A stretch of DNA of 64,000 nt from Sipunculus nudus (GCA_026874595.1 CM049317.1:18623882-18687881), one strand, 5' to 3'; positions 46,053-59,509 are shown, counted from the stretch's first letter. Numbers and translations are program-made. The notes: generated by a model from the letters alone, not told the origin.

Positions 46053-47365
46053 ATACCCTTACAGATATGATTGGTTGTATGTCTATAACCACAACTTGGT
46101 TAAATGTAAAATGATGGTTCACTGCAGGATTTTGTCCAGTTTAAAGTGAGGTCAATTCTAAGATCCACAGTAATAGTCAGGGGCACATGATATCAATTAG
46201 GGCTTAAATCGGGGGGAAAAGTTCAACTGGAAAATGGCATCTGTGATGGCAGAAAATTTGAAACACCCCATAGGATTTTACTGGATCAAAAACATTTTTA
46301 TTGGAACTCCTGTTTTTAGTGATATGTTGAAACCAATAATATGGATTTATATATATATATATATATGTCTTTGTACATATTTATTAATTTAGTGATACTT
46401 AAAATCACGAAATGTCGATGACATGGAATACTAGATGACTCGATCATATTTTTATTCTGCATAATAAAAATAGAGTCGCTTGCATTAAACCCTATCTGGA
46501 TCATAACCTATAACAATAATTAAAAGCCAAAGAGGGCTTGTACTAACAAAATTTTGCCAGACCACCATTAAAATTCTTGTACTCCAGGTTTAATTTTGAG
46601 CTCTATCAACCCAAAGTGGTTATATCACAGTTTTAAACTCAGGTTGCAAGGTCAATACCAGCAAAAGTGGCATGAAAGCATTTCAGGTTTGTTAGTGTAC
46701 AGGTGTTATTCTTAGTTTAAAGACAGACTACTTTGTGAACCTTATTTAACCTTGTTATCATCTAAGTCAGAATTCAGATCAGGAAATCATAATTTGCCAG
46801 TCGGGGCAGGACTATTTCAGTGGCTGCCCCATGGACAAAGACCGTATCCTTTATTTAACTCGTTTGATGAATCTCATTTTACATGTATATTTGTATGCCA
46901 GTATTTTAGAAATGAATGATTATATTAGATTCCCAGGAGAATTTTATGGATAACTCTTGATGAACTACAGATGCACAAGTTTTTAATACAAAGAACTTAG
47001 CTCTTTTGGTGAGTACATAAAAATTTCTAGAGATCATTTTGAATGGTAAATTTTATAATTCTTCGTCTCTAACAAATAATGATATATTTTGTTAGTTATT
47101 CATTCAACAGTGAGCATACTGCCGCCAAAACTATTCTTGTTTTTGAGTACTAGTGTATCAGTAATAAGGTACCAGAATTAATATATCTCTGTTTATGGTT
47201 CAGATAGTTGAAGATGGAAGAGACATATGGAGAATAGATATGTTAATTAAATGTTGGTTGTTGTCATCAACCCACTTTTGCATGACTAATATCATCTGGA
47301 CTTTAAACTATAGTCAGGTATCTTATACTTATGTTCTGCTATATCTGATATATATGTTAAAAGAA
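46053..47365 (+). other. Intron 4; nothing recognised
   Basis: AT-rich; a short TATA tract at 46349-46367. No supported coding patch. Confidence 0.35.
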
Positions 47366-47369
47366 TATA

Positions 47370-47485
47370 TATACTGTAGATTCAGAAATATTATTTGGGA
47401 TTTTATTTTCGTGGTTTTCGTGGATCAAGATAATCCACGAATTCATGATTTCAACGATCAAAAAATCACACGGTCAGGGAATATA
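47370..47485. repeat. Fragment of a dispersed 'CGTGGAT' inverted-repeat element
   Basis: TTATTTTCGTGG, TTTTCGTGGATCAAGATAAT, CCACGAATTCATGATTT contains CGTGGAT..ATCCACG as an inverted pair. Sequences of this type, with alternating forward and reverse CGTGGAT/ATTTCGTGG words, are common dispersed repeats in invertebrate genomes. Only a short piece is present. Confidence 0.35.
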
Positions 47486-48545
47486 CGGTATCTCAACGGA
47501 AGCTGGTGGTCGACTTTATATTTATAATTGTTACCGCTGGCTGAATTTTCAATAAAGATACAAAAATTGTTTATTACTTTTTTATGATTGTTTTTGATAC
47601 AATCATTAAATGCACTGAATTGCTTTTCGTAAATATTTATAAATATTCTTTTGTCAATTAAATTATATCCCCTAATATCGTACGAACACGGCCCCCTGAT
47701 ATCTTTACAATAAAACAATATCAAAGTATAATTTAAACTGAAAACGTATTTTCCTCTTATCAGCATTTCGGATGAAAAATTCAAGAACAATACCACATTT
47801 CTGTCGAGCAAAGCGGTAGTTCTGACACGCCAAGAACGGTACACAAGTTCCAATGTTCGTAACCATAGCTACCGAGGCACAACTTTTTCTAGTCCGCCAC
47901 GTACGGACTCCATTTATCTTGTTTACTATATATGTCAGCGCTGCAAGACTGCAGCAAGGCCTTTTCGGAACCGGCCTTTTCAACCTTCTTTCAATAGATA
48001 TTAAACGAGACTTGCGCTACCTATTGGTCTAAAAGACAAGGGCCGTGTAAACTCATTTGCATTACTGCGATTACCGCGGGACGCGAAAGAGCACTTATTC
48101 CGAATAAGGCGGTACTTTTTCCGAATATTGCCGATAGTGGTACATATATATGTTAGCGTAAGTAAGCGCCACTGAATACTATTAGGCAAATTATTTCTTT
48201 ATAATCTCCAAATATAGCTGACATGATGAATGACGAACGAACCGTGTCTCGTCTCACCGCCCCGTCAGGGATTTACAGGCGCCACATGTGACTAGCGCCT
48301 AGATAAAAAAAAAGTTAAAAACCTTCATGTGGACGGTCCCGTTTATTTTTTCCTGCGGTCAAGTGATGGTTTACGTTTTCTGTTAACGTGGTGTGATCGG
48401 GTGTTATAACTGATAGCCGATGTATCGGGTGTTACAACTAACAGCCGATGTATCGCCCGGCACGTGTCGGTCACGGCTGATTAATTCTTTTCTTAGGCTC
48501 GGGTCGGGCGGAGCATGTGGGGCTACCTCCATGTCCCTTGCATCC
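47486..48545. other. Intron 4; CpG-richer stretch and a 30-bp direct duplication before the satellite
   Basis: From about 47690 the sequence has more CpG than the surroundings. CGGGTGTTATAACTGATAGC, CGATGTAT is repeated as CGGGTGTTACAACTAACAGC, CGATGTAT at about 48397-48453. Minus-strand frames at 47458-47853 (131 codons) and 47705-47983 have no recognisable motif and overlap each other. CpG-rich sequence just outside the 109-bp array could be a remnant of a transposon end or a promoter; neither can be shown. Confidence 0.35.
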
Positions 48546-48549
48546 ACCC

Positions 48550-51500
48550 AGCAATCACAGCAAAGCTGCCTCACTGATGGTTCTGCCAATGACGACGACG
48601 ACGACGACGACAGTGCTGGCCTCTTGGAGTAGTTTGTGGCGGCAGCACTGCCGACGACGACAGTCACAGCAAAGCTGCCTCCCTGATGGTTCTGCCAATG
48701 ACGACGACGACGACAGTGCTGGCCTCTCAGAGTAGTTTGTGGCGGCAGCACTGCCGACGACGACAGTCACAGCAAAGCTGCCTCCCTGATGGTTCTGCCA
48801 ATGACGACGACGACGACGACAGTGCTAAATCTTGGAGTAGTTTGTGGCAGCAGCACTGCCGACAACGACAGTCACAGCAAAGCTGCCTCCCTGATGGTTC
48901 TGCCAATGACGACGACGACAGTGCTGGCCTCTTGGAGTAGTTTGTGGCGGCAGCACTGCCGACGACGACAGTCACAGCAAAGCTGCCTCCCTGATGGTTC
49001 TGCCAATGACCACGACGACGACGACGACAGTGCTGGCCTCTTGGAGTAGTTTGTGGCGGCAGCACTGCCGACGACGACAGTCACAGCAAAGCTGCCTCCC
49101 TGATGGTTCTGCCAATGATGACGATGACGACGACGACAGTGCTGGCCTCTTGGAGTAGTTTGTGGCGGCAGCACTGCCGACGACGACAGTCACAGCAAAG
49201 CTGCCTCCCTGATGGTTCTGCCAATGACGACGACGACGACGACAGTGCTGGCCTCTTAGAGTAGTTTGTGGCGGCAGCACTGCCGACGACGACAGTCACA
49301 GCAAAGCTGCCTCCCTGATGGTTCTGCCAATGACGACGACGACGACGACGATGACAGTGCTGGCCTCTTGGAGTAGTTTGTGGCGGCAGCACTGCCGACG
49401 ACGACAGTCACAGCAAAGCTGCCTCCGTGATGGTTCTGCCAATGACGACGACGACGACGACGACAGTGCTGGCCTCTTGGAGTAGTTTGTGGCGGCAGCA
49501 CTGCCGACGACGACAGTCACAGCAAAGCTGCCTCCCTGATGGTTCTGCCAATGATGACGACGACGACGATGACAGTGCTGGCCTCTTGGAGTAGTTTGTG
49601 GCGGCAGCACTGCTGACGACGACAGTCACAGCAAAGCTGCCTCCCTGATGGTTCTGCCAATGACCACGACGACGACGACGACAGTGCTGGCCTCTTGGAG
49701 TAGTTTGTGGCGGCAGCACTGCCGACGACGACAGTCACAGCAAAGCTGCCTCCCTGATGGTTCTGCCAATGACGACGACGACGACGACGACAGTGCTGGC
49801 CTCTTGGAGCAGTTTGTGGCGGCAGCACTGCCGACGACGACAGTCACAGCAAAGCTGCCTCCCTGATGATCTGCCAATGACGACGACGACGACGACAGTG
49901 CTGGCCTCTCAGAGTAGTTTGTGGCGGCAGCACTGCCGACGACGACAGTCACAGCAAAGCTGCCTCCCTGATGGTTCTGCCAATGATGACGACGACGACG
50001 ACGACAGTGCTGGCCTCTTGGAGTAGTTTGTGGCGGCAGCACTGCTGACGACGACAGTCACAGCAAAGCTGCCTCCCTGATGGTTCTGCCAATGACGACG
50101 ACGACTACGACAGTGCTGGCCTCTTGGAGTAGTTTGTGGCGGCAGCACTGCCGACGACGACAGTCACAGCAAAGCTGCCTCCCTGATGGTTCTGCCAATG
50201 ACGACGACGACGACAGTGCTGGCCTCTTGGAGTAGTTTGTGGCGGCAGCACTGCCGACGACGACAGTCACAGCAAAGCTGCCTCCCTGATGGTTCTGCCA
50301 ATGACCACGACGACGACGACGACAGTGCTGGCCTCTTGGAGTAGTTTGTGGCGGAAGCACTGCCGACGACGACAGTCACAGCAAAGCTGCCCCCCTGATG
50401 GTTCTGCCAATGACCACGACGACGACGACGACAGTGCTGGCCTCTTGGAGTAGTTTGTGGCGGCAGCGCTGCCGACGACGACAGTCACAGCAAAGCTGCC
50501 TCCCTGATGGTTCTGCCAATGATGACGACGAGGACGACGACAGTGCTGGCCTCTTGGAGTAGTTTGTGGCCGCAGCACTGCCGACGACGACAGTCACAGC
50601 AAAGCTGCCTCCCTGATGGTTCTGCCAATGACGAGGACGACGACAGTGCTGGCCTCTTGGAGTAGTTTGTGGCGGCAGCACTGCCGACGACGACAGTCAC
50701 AGCAAAGCTGCCTCCCTGATGGTTCTGCCAATGACAACGACGACGACGACGACAGTGCTGGCCTCTCAGAGTAGTTTGTGGCGGCAGCACTGCCGACGAC
50801 GACAGTCACAGCAAAGCTGCCTCCCTGATGGTTCTGCCAATGACCACGACGACGACGACAGTGCTGGCCTCTTGGAGTAGTTTGTGGCGGCAGCACTGCC
50901 GACGACGACAGTTACAGCAAAGCTGCCTCCCTGATGGTTCTGCCAATGACGACGACGACGACGACGATGACAGTGCTGGCCTCTTGGAGTAGTTTGTGGC
51001 GGCAGCACTGCCGACGACGACAGTCACAGCAAAGCTGCCTCCGTGATGGTTCTGCCAATGACGACGACGACGACGACGACAGTGCTGGCCTCTTGGAGTA
51101 GTTTGTGGCGGCAGCACTGCCGACGACGACAGTCACAGCAAAGCTGCCTCCCTGATGGTTCTGCCAATGATGACGACGACGACGATGACAGTGCTGGCCT
51201 CTTGGAGTAGTTTGTGGCGGCAGCACTGCTGACGACGACAGTCACAGCAAAGCTGCCTCCCTGATGGTTCTGCCAATGACCACGACGACGACGACGACAG
51301 TGCTGGCCTCTTGGAGTAGTTTGTGGCGGCAGCACTGCCGACGACGACAGTCACAGCAAAGCTGCCTCCCTGATGGTTCTGCCAATGACGACGACGACGA
51401 CGACGACAGTGCTGGCCTCTTGGAGCAGTTTGTGGCGGCAGCACTGCCGACGACGACAGTCACAGCAAAGCTGCCTCCCTGATGATCTGCCAATGACGAC

Positions 51501-54130
51501 GACGACGACGACAGTGCTGGCCTCTCAGAGTAGTTTGTGGCGGCAGCACTGCCGACGACGACAGTCACAGCAAAGCTGCCTCCCTGATGGTTCTGCCAAT
51601 GATGACGACGACGACGACGACAGTGCTGGCCTCTTGGAGTAGTTTGTGGCGGCAGCACTGCTGACGACGACAGTCACAGCAAAGCTGCCTCCCTGATGGT
51701 TCTGCCAATGACGACGACGACTACGACAGTGCTGGCCTCTTGGAGTAGTTTGTGGCGGCAGCACTGCCGACGACGACAGTCACAGCAAAGCTGCCTCCCT
51801 GATGGTTCTGCCAATGACGACGACGACGACAGTGCTGGCCTCTTGGAGTAGTTTGTGGCGGCAGCACTGCCGACGACGACAGTCACAGCAAAGCTGCCTC
51901 CCTGATGGTTCTGCCAATGACCACGACGACGACGACGACAGTGCTGGCCTCTTGGAGTAGTTTGTGGCGGAAGCACTGCCGACGACGACAGTCACAGCAA
52001 AGCTGCCCCCCTGATGGTTCTGCCAATGACCACGACGACGACGACGACAGTGCTGGCCTCTTGGAGTAGTTTGTGGCGGCAGCGCTGCCGACGACGACAG
52101 TCACAGCAAAGCTGCCTCCCTGATGGTTCTGCCAATGATGACGACGAGGACGACGACAGTGCTGGCCTCTTGGAGTAGTTTGTGGCCGCAGCACTGCCGA
52201 CGACGACAGTCACAGCAAAGCTGCCTCCCTGATGGTTCTGCCAATGACGAGGACGACGACAGTGCTGGCCTCTTGGAGTAGTTTGTGGCGGCAGCACTGC
52301 CGACGACGACAGTCACAGCAAAGCTGCCTCCCTGATGGTTCTGCCAATGACAACGACGACGACGACGACAGTGCTGGCCTCTCAGAGTAGTTTGTGGCGG
52401 CAGCACTGCCGACGACGACAGTCACAGCAAAGCTGCCTCCCTGATGGTTCTGCCAATGACCACGACGACGACGACAGTGCTGGCCTCTTGGAGTAGTTTG
52501 TGGCGGCAGCACTGCCGACGACGACAGTTACAGCAAAGCTGCCTCCCTGATGGTTCTGCCAATGACGACGACGACGACAGTGCTGGCCTCTTGGAGTAGT
52601 TTGTGGCGGCAGCACTGCCGACGATGACAGTCACAGAAAAGCTGCCTCCCTGATGGTTCTGCCAATGAGGACGACGACGACGACGACAGTGCTGGCCTCT
52701 CAGAGTAGTTTGTGGCGGCAGCACTGCCGACGACGACAGTCACAGCAAAGCTGCCTCACTGATGGTTCTGCCAATGATGACGACGACGAAGACGACAGTG
52801 CTGGCCTCTTGGAGTAGTTTGTGGCGGCAGCACTGCCGACGACGACAGTCACAGCAAAGCTGCCTCCCTGATGGTTCTGCCAATGACGACGATGACGACA
52901 GTGCTGGCCTCTCAGAGTAGTTTGTGGCCGCAGCACTGCCGACGACGACAGTCACAGCAAAGCTGCCTCCCTCTTGGTTCTGCCAATTACGACGACGACA
53001 GTGCTGGCCTCTCAGAGTAGTTTGTGGCGGCAGCACTGCCGACGACGACAGTCACAGCAAAGCTGCCTCCCTGATGGTTCTGCCAATGACAACGACGACG
53101 ACGACAGTGCTGGCCTCTTGGAGTAGTTTGTGGCGGCAGCACTGCCGACGACGACAGTCACAGCAAAGCTGCCTCCCTGATGGTTCTGCCAATGACGACG
53201 ACGACGACAGTGCTGGCCTCTTGGAGTAGTTTGTGGCGGCTGCACTGCCGATGACGACAGTCACAGTAAAGCTGCCTCCCTCTTGGTTCTGCCAATGACG
53301 ACGACGACGACGACAGTGCTGGCCTCTTGGAGTAGTTTGTGGGGGCAGCACTGCCCATGACGACAGTCACAGCAAAGCTGCCTCCCTCTTGGTTCTGCCA
53401 ATGACGAGGACGACGAGGACAGTGCTGGCCTCTTGGAGTAGTTTGTGGCGGAAGCACTGCCAAAGACGACAGTCACAGCAAAGCTGCCTCCCTGATGGTT
53501 CTGCCAATGACGACGACGACGACAGTGCTGGCCTCTTGGAGTAGTTTGTGGCGGCAGCACTGCCAACGATGACAGTCACAGCAAAGCTGCCTCCCTGTGG
53601 CTTCTGCCAGTGACAAAGACAACGACAGTGCTGGCCTCTCAGAGTAGTTTGTGGGGCCTGCACTGATGAAGACGACAGTTTGTGGTAGCAGCACTGATGA
53701 CTACAACTGTCACAGCAAAGCTCCTTCCTCGTTGCTTCTGCCAATGACGACAATGACAGTGCTGGCCTCTTGGAGTAGTTTGTTGCAGTAGCACTGCCGA
53801 CGACAACAGTCAGAGTAAAGCTCCCTCCCTGTAGCTTCTGCCAATGATGATGACAGTGCTTGTTTGTAGGATATGTTTGTGGCAGCAGCACTAACACAGA
53901 TGACAACGACAGCAAAACTGTAGCTTTCTCCCTGTCGTGCCCTAACCACGCTGCCAACAATATTGTCAGCATGGAGTAGTTTATGGAGGTGTCACTGCAA
54001 AACAGGAGAGTTGTGGTGGCAGCACTGACTTTGATGACAGTTAGAACGAGTAAAGCTCCCTCCTTGCAGCTTCTGCCAATGACAATGACAACAACAGTGC
54101 TTGTTACTTTGAGATGTTTGTAATGGCAGC
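48550..54130 (+). repeat. ~109-bp satellite array with embedded (GAC)n, roughly 50 copies
   Basis: Each unit has CACAGCAAAGCTGCCTCCCT, GATGGTTCTGCCAATGAC, (GAC)n, AGTGCTGGCCTCTTGGAGTA, GTTTGTGGCGGCAGCACTGC, CGACGACGACAGT. Spacing varies (109, 103, 112 and so on) almost only by whole GAC triplets. Segments at 49296-50911 and 50912-52520 are near-exact 1616-bp repeats of each other. From about 53580 units become irregular (GGGGCCTGCACTGATGAAGA) and decay by 54130, where the next array starts. Because 109 is 1 mod 3, stops occur about every three units, which creates many frames of about 100 codons on the minus strand; none is annotated as a gene. Confidence 0.95.
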
Positions 54131-54139
54131 AGTAATAAA

Positions 54140-57100
54140 GACGACGATGACAGAAAGACCTGCGACACTATTGTAGCTTATTAACTGTCGCACTGGCACA
54201 TAGTCACTGTGGCAGTATTGCAGCTTATTTATTGTGGCACACTGTTGCAGATTTAGGATATCTACTGTGGTGTGTACTGTTGTACATTCTCACTCGGACA
54301 GTTTTGTAGCTTATTGATTGTCACACATTGTCACTGCGACAGATTGTAGCTTATTAATTGTCACACATGATCACTGCGACAGTATTGTAGCTTATTATTT
54401 GTCACATATAGTCACTGTGACAGTATCATAGCTGTAGTCCCTGCAACAGTAATGTAACTTATTAATTTTCTCACATTGTCACTGCGACATTATTATAGCT
54501 TATTAATTGTTGCATATAGTGACTGCGAAAGTATTGTGGCTTATTAATTTGAGCAAAAAGTCAATGCGACAGTATTGTAGCTTATTAGTTGATGCACATT
54601 GTCACTGTGACAGTATGATAGCTTATTATTTCTTGCATTGAGAAACTGGGATAGTATTGTAGCTTATTACTTATTACGTTTAGTCACTGTGACAGTATTG
54701 TAGTTCATAAATTCTCGCACATTAATTGTCACACGTTATGGCAGAAGTAGGATATTCACTAGGCAATGTGTCACAAACTGTCTCACGTGTCACTGAAACA
54801 GTATTATAGCTTATTGAATGTCGCATATAGTCCCTGCAACAGTATTGTAGCTTATTAATTCTCGCACATTAATTGTCACACATTATGGCAGAAGTAGGAT
54901 ATTCACTAGGCAATATGTGTCACAAACTGTCTCACATGTCACTGCGGCAGTATTGTAGCATATTTATTGTCACACATTGACACTGCAGCAGTATTGTAGC
55001 TTATTAATTGATGCATATAGTCACTGTGACAGTGCAACAGCTTATTAATTGTTGCATATAGTAACTGCATGTGACAGTATTGTAGCTTATTACTTGTCCC
55101 ACATTGTCACTAAGACAGTATTGTAGTTTATCAGCTGTCACGCATAGTCCCTGCAACATTATTGTAGCTTATTGATTGTTACATGTAGTCACTCTGACAG
55201 TATTGTAGCTCATTAATTCCCGCACATTAATTAATTGTCACACATTATGGCAGAAGTAGGATATTCACTAGGCAATGTGTCACAAACTGTCTCAAGTGTC
55301 ACTGAAACAGTATTTTTAGCTTATTAATTGTCTCACATTGTCACTGCGACATAATTATAGCTTATTAATTGTCACCTATAGTGACTGCAACAGTATTGTG
55401 GCCTATTAATTGTCGGATAAAGTCACTGGACAGCATTGTAGCTTATTAATTGACACACATTGTTACTGTGACAGTATAATACTTATTAAGTGTTGCATTT
55501 AGTAACTGCAACAGTATAGTAACTTATCACTCGTCTCATAGTCACTGCGACATTATTATAGCCTATTAATTGTCACATTAAATCACTGTAACAGTATTGT
55601 AGCTCATTAAATCTCGCACATTATTTGTCACACATTATGGCAGAAGTAGAATATTCACTAGGCAATGTGTCACAAACTGTCTCACGTGTCACTGAAACAG
55701 TATTGTACCTTATTAACTGTTGCACATGGTCACTGCCACAGTATTGTAGCTTATTGATTGTCACACATTGTCACTGCGACAGATTGTAGCTTATTAATTG
55801 TCACACATGATCACTGCCACAGTATTGTAGCTTATTATTTGTCACATATAGTCACTGTGACAGTATCATAGCTGTAGTCCCTGCTACAGTATTGTAGCTT
55901 ATTAATTGTCTCACATTGTCACTGCGACATTATTATAGCTTATTAATTGTCGCTTATTGTGACTGCGAAAGTATTGTGGCTTATTAATTTGAGCTAAAAG
56001 TCAATGCGACAGTATTGTAGCTTATTAGTTGATGCACATTGTTACTGTGACAGTATGATAGCTGATTATTTCTTGCATTGAGAAACTGGGATAGTATTGT
56101 AGCTTATTACTTGTCACGTTTAGTCACTGTGACAGTATTGTAGCTCATTAATTCTCGCACATTCATTAATTGTCACACATTATGGCAGAAGTAGGATATT
56201 CACTAGGCAATGTGTCACAAACTGTCTCCAGTGTCACTGAAACAGTATTTTTAGCTTATTAATTGTCTCACATTGTCACTGCGACATAATTATAGCTTAT
56301 TAATTGTCACCTATAGTGCCTGCAACAGTATTGTGGCTTATTAATTGTCGGATAAAGTCACTGGACAGCATTGTAGCTTATTAATTGACACACTTTGTCA
56401 CTGTGACAGTATAATACTTATTAATTGTTGCATTTAGTAACTGCAACAGTATAGTAACTTATCACTCGTCTCATAGTCACTGCGACATTATTATAGCCTA
56501 TTAATTGTCACATTAAGTCACTGTAACAGTATTGTAGCTCATTAAATCTCGCACATTATTTGTCACACATTATGGCAGAAGTAGAATATTCACTAGGCAA
56601 TGTGTCACAAACTGTCTCACGTGTCACTGAAACAGTATTGTACCTTATTAACTGTTGCACATGGTCACTGCCACAGTATTGTAGCTTATTGATTGTCACA
56701 CATTGTCACTGCGACAGATTGTAGCTTATTAATTGTCACACATGATCACTGCCACAGTATTGTAGCTTATTATTTGTCACATATAGTCACTGTGACAGTA
56801 TCATAGCTGTAGTCCCTGCTACAGTATTGTAGCTTATTAATTGTCTCACATTGTCACTGCGACATTATTATAGCTTATTAATTGTCACATATAGTGACTG
56901 CGATAGTATTGTGGCTTATTAATTTGAGCAAAAAGTCAATGCGACAGTATTGTAGCTTATTAATTGTCTCACATTGTCACTGCGACAGTATTATAGCTTA
57001 TTAATTGTCGCATATAGTTGCGACACTATTGAGGCTTATTAATTGTCGGATAAAGTCACTGTGACAGTATTGTAGCTTATCACTGGTCCCATAGTCACTG

Positions 57101-58205
57101 CGAAATTATTATAGCCTATTAATTGTCACATTGGGTCACTAGTGTAACAGTATTGTAGCTCATTAATTTTCGCATATTAATTGTCACACATTATGGCAAA
57201 AGTAGAATATTCACTAGGAAATGTGTCACAAACTGTCTCACGTGTCACTGAAACAATATTGTACCTTATTAAATGTTGCACATGGTCACTGCCACAGTAT
57301 TGTAGCTTATTAATTGTCTCACACTGTCACTGCAACAGTATTATAGCTTATAAATTGATGCATATAGTGACAGCGACAGTGTTTCAGCTTATTAATTGTC
57401 GCATAAAGTCACTGCCACAGTATTGTAGCTTATTAATTGTCACACATTGTTCCTGTGACAGGATAAAAGCTTATCAATATGTTGCATATAGTAACTGCAA
57501 CAGTATTGTAACTAATTAATTGTCGCACATTGTCACTGAGAGAGTTTTTTAACATATTAATTGTCGCACATTGTCACTGAGACAGTGTTGTAGCTTATTA
57601 ATTGTCTCACATTGTCACTGAGATAGTATGATAGCTTATTATTTGTCACATATAGTGACTGCGACAGTATTATAGCTGATTAATTGTCGCCTATAGTCGC
57701 TGCGACAATATTGTAACTTATTACTTGTCTCGTTTTGTCACTGACAGTATTGTTGCTTGTTACTTGTTGCACATAGTCCCTGTGACAGTATTATAGCTTA
57801 TTCATTGTCACATATAGCCACTGTGCCAGTATTGTAGCTTATTAATTCTTGCAAATTAATTGTCACACATTATGGCAGAAGTAGGATATTCACTATAGGC
57901 AATGTGTCACAAACTGTCTCTCATGTCACTGAGACAGTATTGTAGCTTATTAATTGTCGCACATAGTCACTGCCACAGTATTGTAGCTAATATTAGTTGT
58001 CATACATTGTCACTGAGACAGTATTGTAGCTATTTAATTGTAGCATTTAGTCACTGCAACAGTATTGTTGCTTATTAATTGTTGCGCATTGTCACTGAAA
58101 CAGAATTGTAGATTATTAATTGTCACACTGGCATATAGTTACTGTGACAGTATTGTAGCTTATTTATTGTGCACATTGCAACTGAGACAGCATTATAGCT
58201 TATAT
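54140..58205 (+). repeat. ~41-bp satellite array, roughly 95-100 copies
   Basis: The unit is TTGTAGCTTATTAATTGTCA, CACATTGTCACTGCGACAGTA, with many variants (GTCGCATATAGT, GTCTCACATTG). A longer insert, CACATTATGGCAGAAGTAGG, ATATTCACTAGGCAATGTGT, CACAAACTGTCTCACGTGTC, recurs at about 54730, 54880, 55235, 55628, 56175, 56565, 57185 and 57860. The block 55246-56180 is repeated at 56184-57120 with a period of about 938 bp. Units contain the small palindrome GTCACTGTGAC. The 112-codon frame at 57181 comes from the array. Confidence 0.95.
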
Positions 58206-58381
58206 ACATAGAAACTTGAAGGAAAATGAAAATAAAAGATCCTCCCTTGTTATTGGTCATAATTTCCATAGTGCGTGTGTAGATCCAAATACATTATTAA
58301 ACTCCAATCATTTTCACTGATACTTATATCTGATCATGTTGTTTCAGTATAGCATGAATTAACTGTGATATCCATTCATTA

Positions 58382-59285
58382 GCTCAGCTGACTATAAGTC
58401 ATCTGAGCTATAGTCGTGGTCCTTTGTCCGTCATCCGTTCATCCGTCCTGCCGTAACCAGGGCACATTTTAAAACCGTTGGACCTACGAATCCAAAATTC
58501 TGCATACCATTACCCCAAAATCTCCTACTATCCAAAACATTTGGTCATTAGGCTTTCATTCCTTCGAGATAATAAGGAAAAACCTTTGTTTTTCATTAAA
58601 AAAAGCCATTGTTACACTTCAAGGCTGCCTAATATCAAAACCACTGATTTGTTTTTTATTATATTTAGTATTCCTATATTTCCATACATTTCCTATGCAC
58701 ATACCAAAATTTTGGTCAGTATTTGGTATTATTTTTAAGTTATGGGCCTAAATATAATACAATTTTTGAAAATTCAGAAAATATATTTGCTCACATAACA
58801 TGAGATATGCTGAAGCAGGAGACTTTTTTTTTAGCAATATAACTTTATTTAATCAAGATTCAATTGTTTACCCAAAATTAGATCTGAATTTTGCCAATTT
58901 TTAAAGTTATTAGCATACATAAAAAATAGCTTAAATTTTGTCCAACTTTGGCATTGGCATGTTTTTTCCCCTGTAAACACTGTTGATTTAATTTTCACTA
59001 TACATATACATAAGGATTTAATCTTTTAAAATCTGAAATTTCAAAGTAATTGATTGAAAAGAGTAGCTTTTATTCAAGTTTTCATACACCATGTCAAGTA
59101 TTGTTTACATCTAGCCCACCTAGTGGTACAGCCTTCACTTGCATTATGTAACCCACCCCAGGCAGCTTGCCTTTGCTCAGCTTGGCCCCTAGTAGCAGGC
59201 TTCCCCTATGCCCTGCACTCAAAAAAAAATGGTGCATTAACTAGATGAATGTTATAATTTTCTGTATTTTATTTTATTCTGCCAT
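58382..59285 (+). mobile_element. Helentron/HINE-like element, copy E, 3'-truncated
   Basis: The 5' end is GCTCAGCTGACTATAAG preceded by TTA, with the hairpin, TATAGTCGTGGTCC and a GTCCGTCATCCGTTCATCCG microsatellite. About 880 bp follow copy A closely, up to TTATAATTTTCTGTATTT. No CCCATGGGTCCC end is found, so the 3' part has been lost. The frame at 59054-59248 is shared with copy A (6519-6734) but is degraded differently in each, so it is not a conserved protein. Confidence 0.75.
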
Positions 59286-59509
59286 TTTACCTGCTACCGT
59301 TGCATTAGATGACAGCCTACTTCGCCATAAAAGATGAGCCCATTTCATTAATCCCAATGCACAGTCAACTTGAGACTACTGAACACCCTGTAACTGTGAT
59401 GTTTATTCCACTCTGTCACAGGAACATGCTTTAATTTCATTAGAACCTGTTCAGACATCGCTCCCTAACACATGGACAGCCCTGATTGATATATACTGTA
59501 TATTTTCAG

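Noticed and set aside
47458-47853. 131-codon minus-strand frame
   Set aside because: No known motif; it overlaps another frame on the same strand, and no splice or promoter context was found.
48404-53972. Dozens of ~100-codon frames (starting MLPPQTTPRG) that look like a multigene family
   Set aside because: Each covers about three satellite monomers and stops because the monomer is 1 mod 3. Start and stop sit at the same place in every monomer, and GAC slippage leads to poly-Val, poly-Asp or poly-Ser runs.
54140-58205. CRISPR-like regular repeats
   Set aside because: Units are directly adjacent without unique spacers, vary in sequence, and the genome is an intron-containing animal genome.
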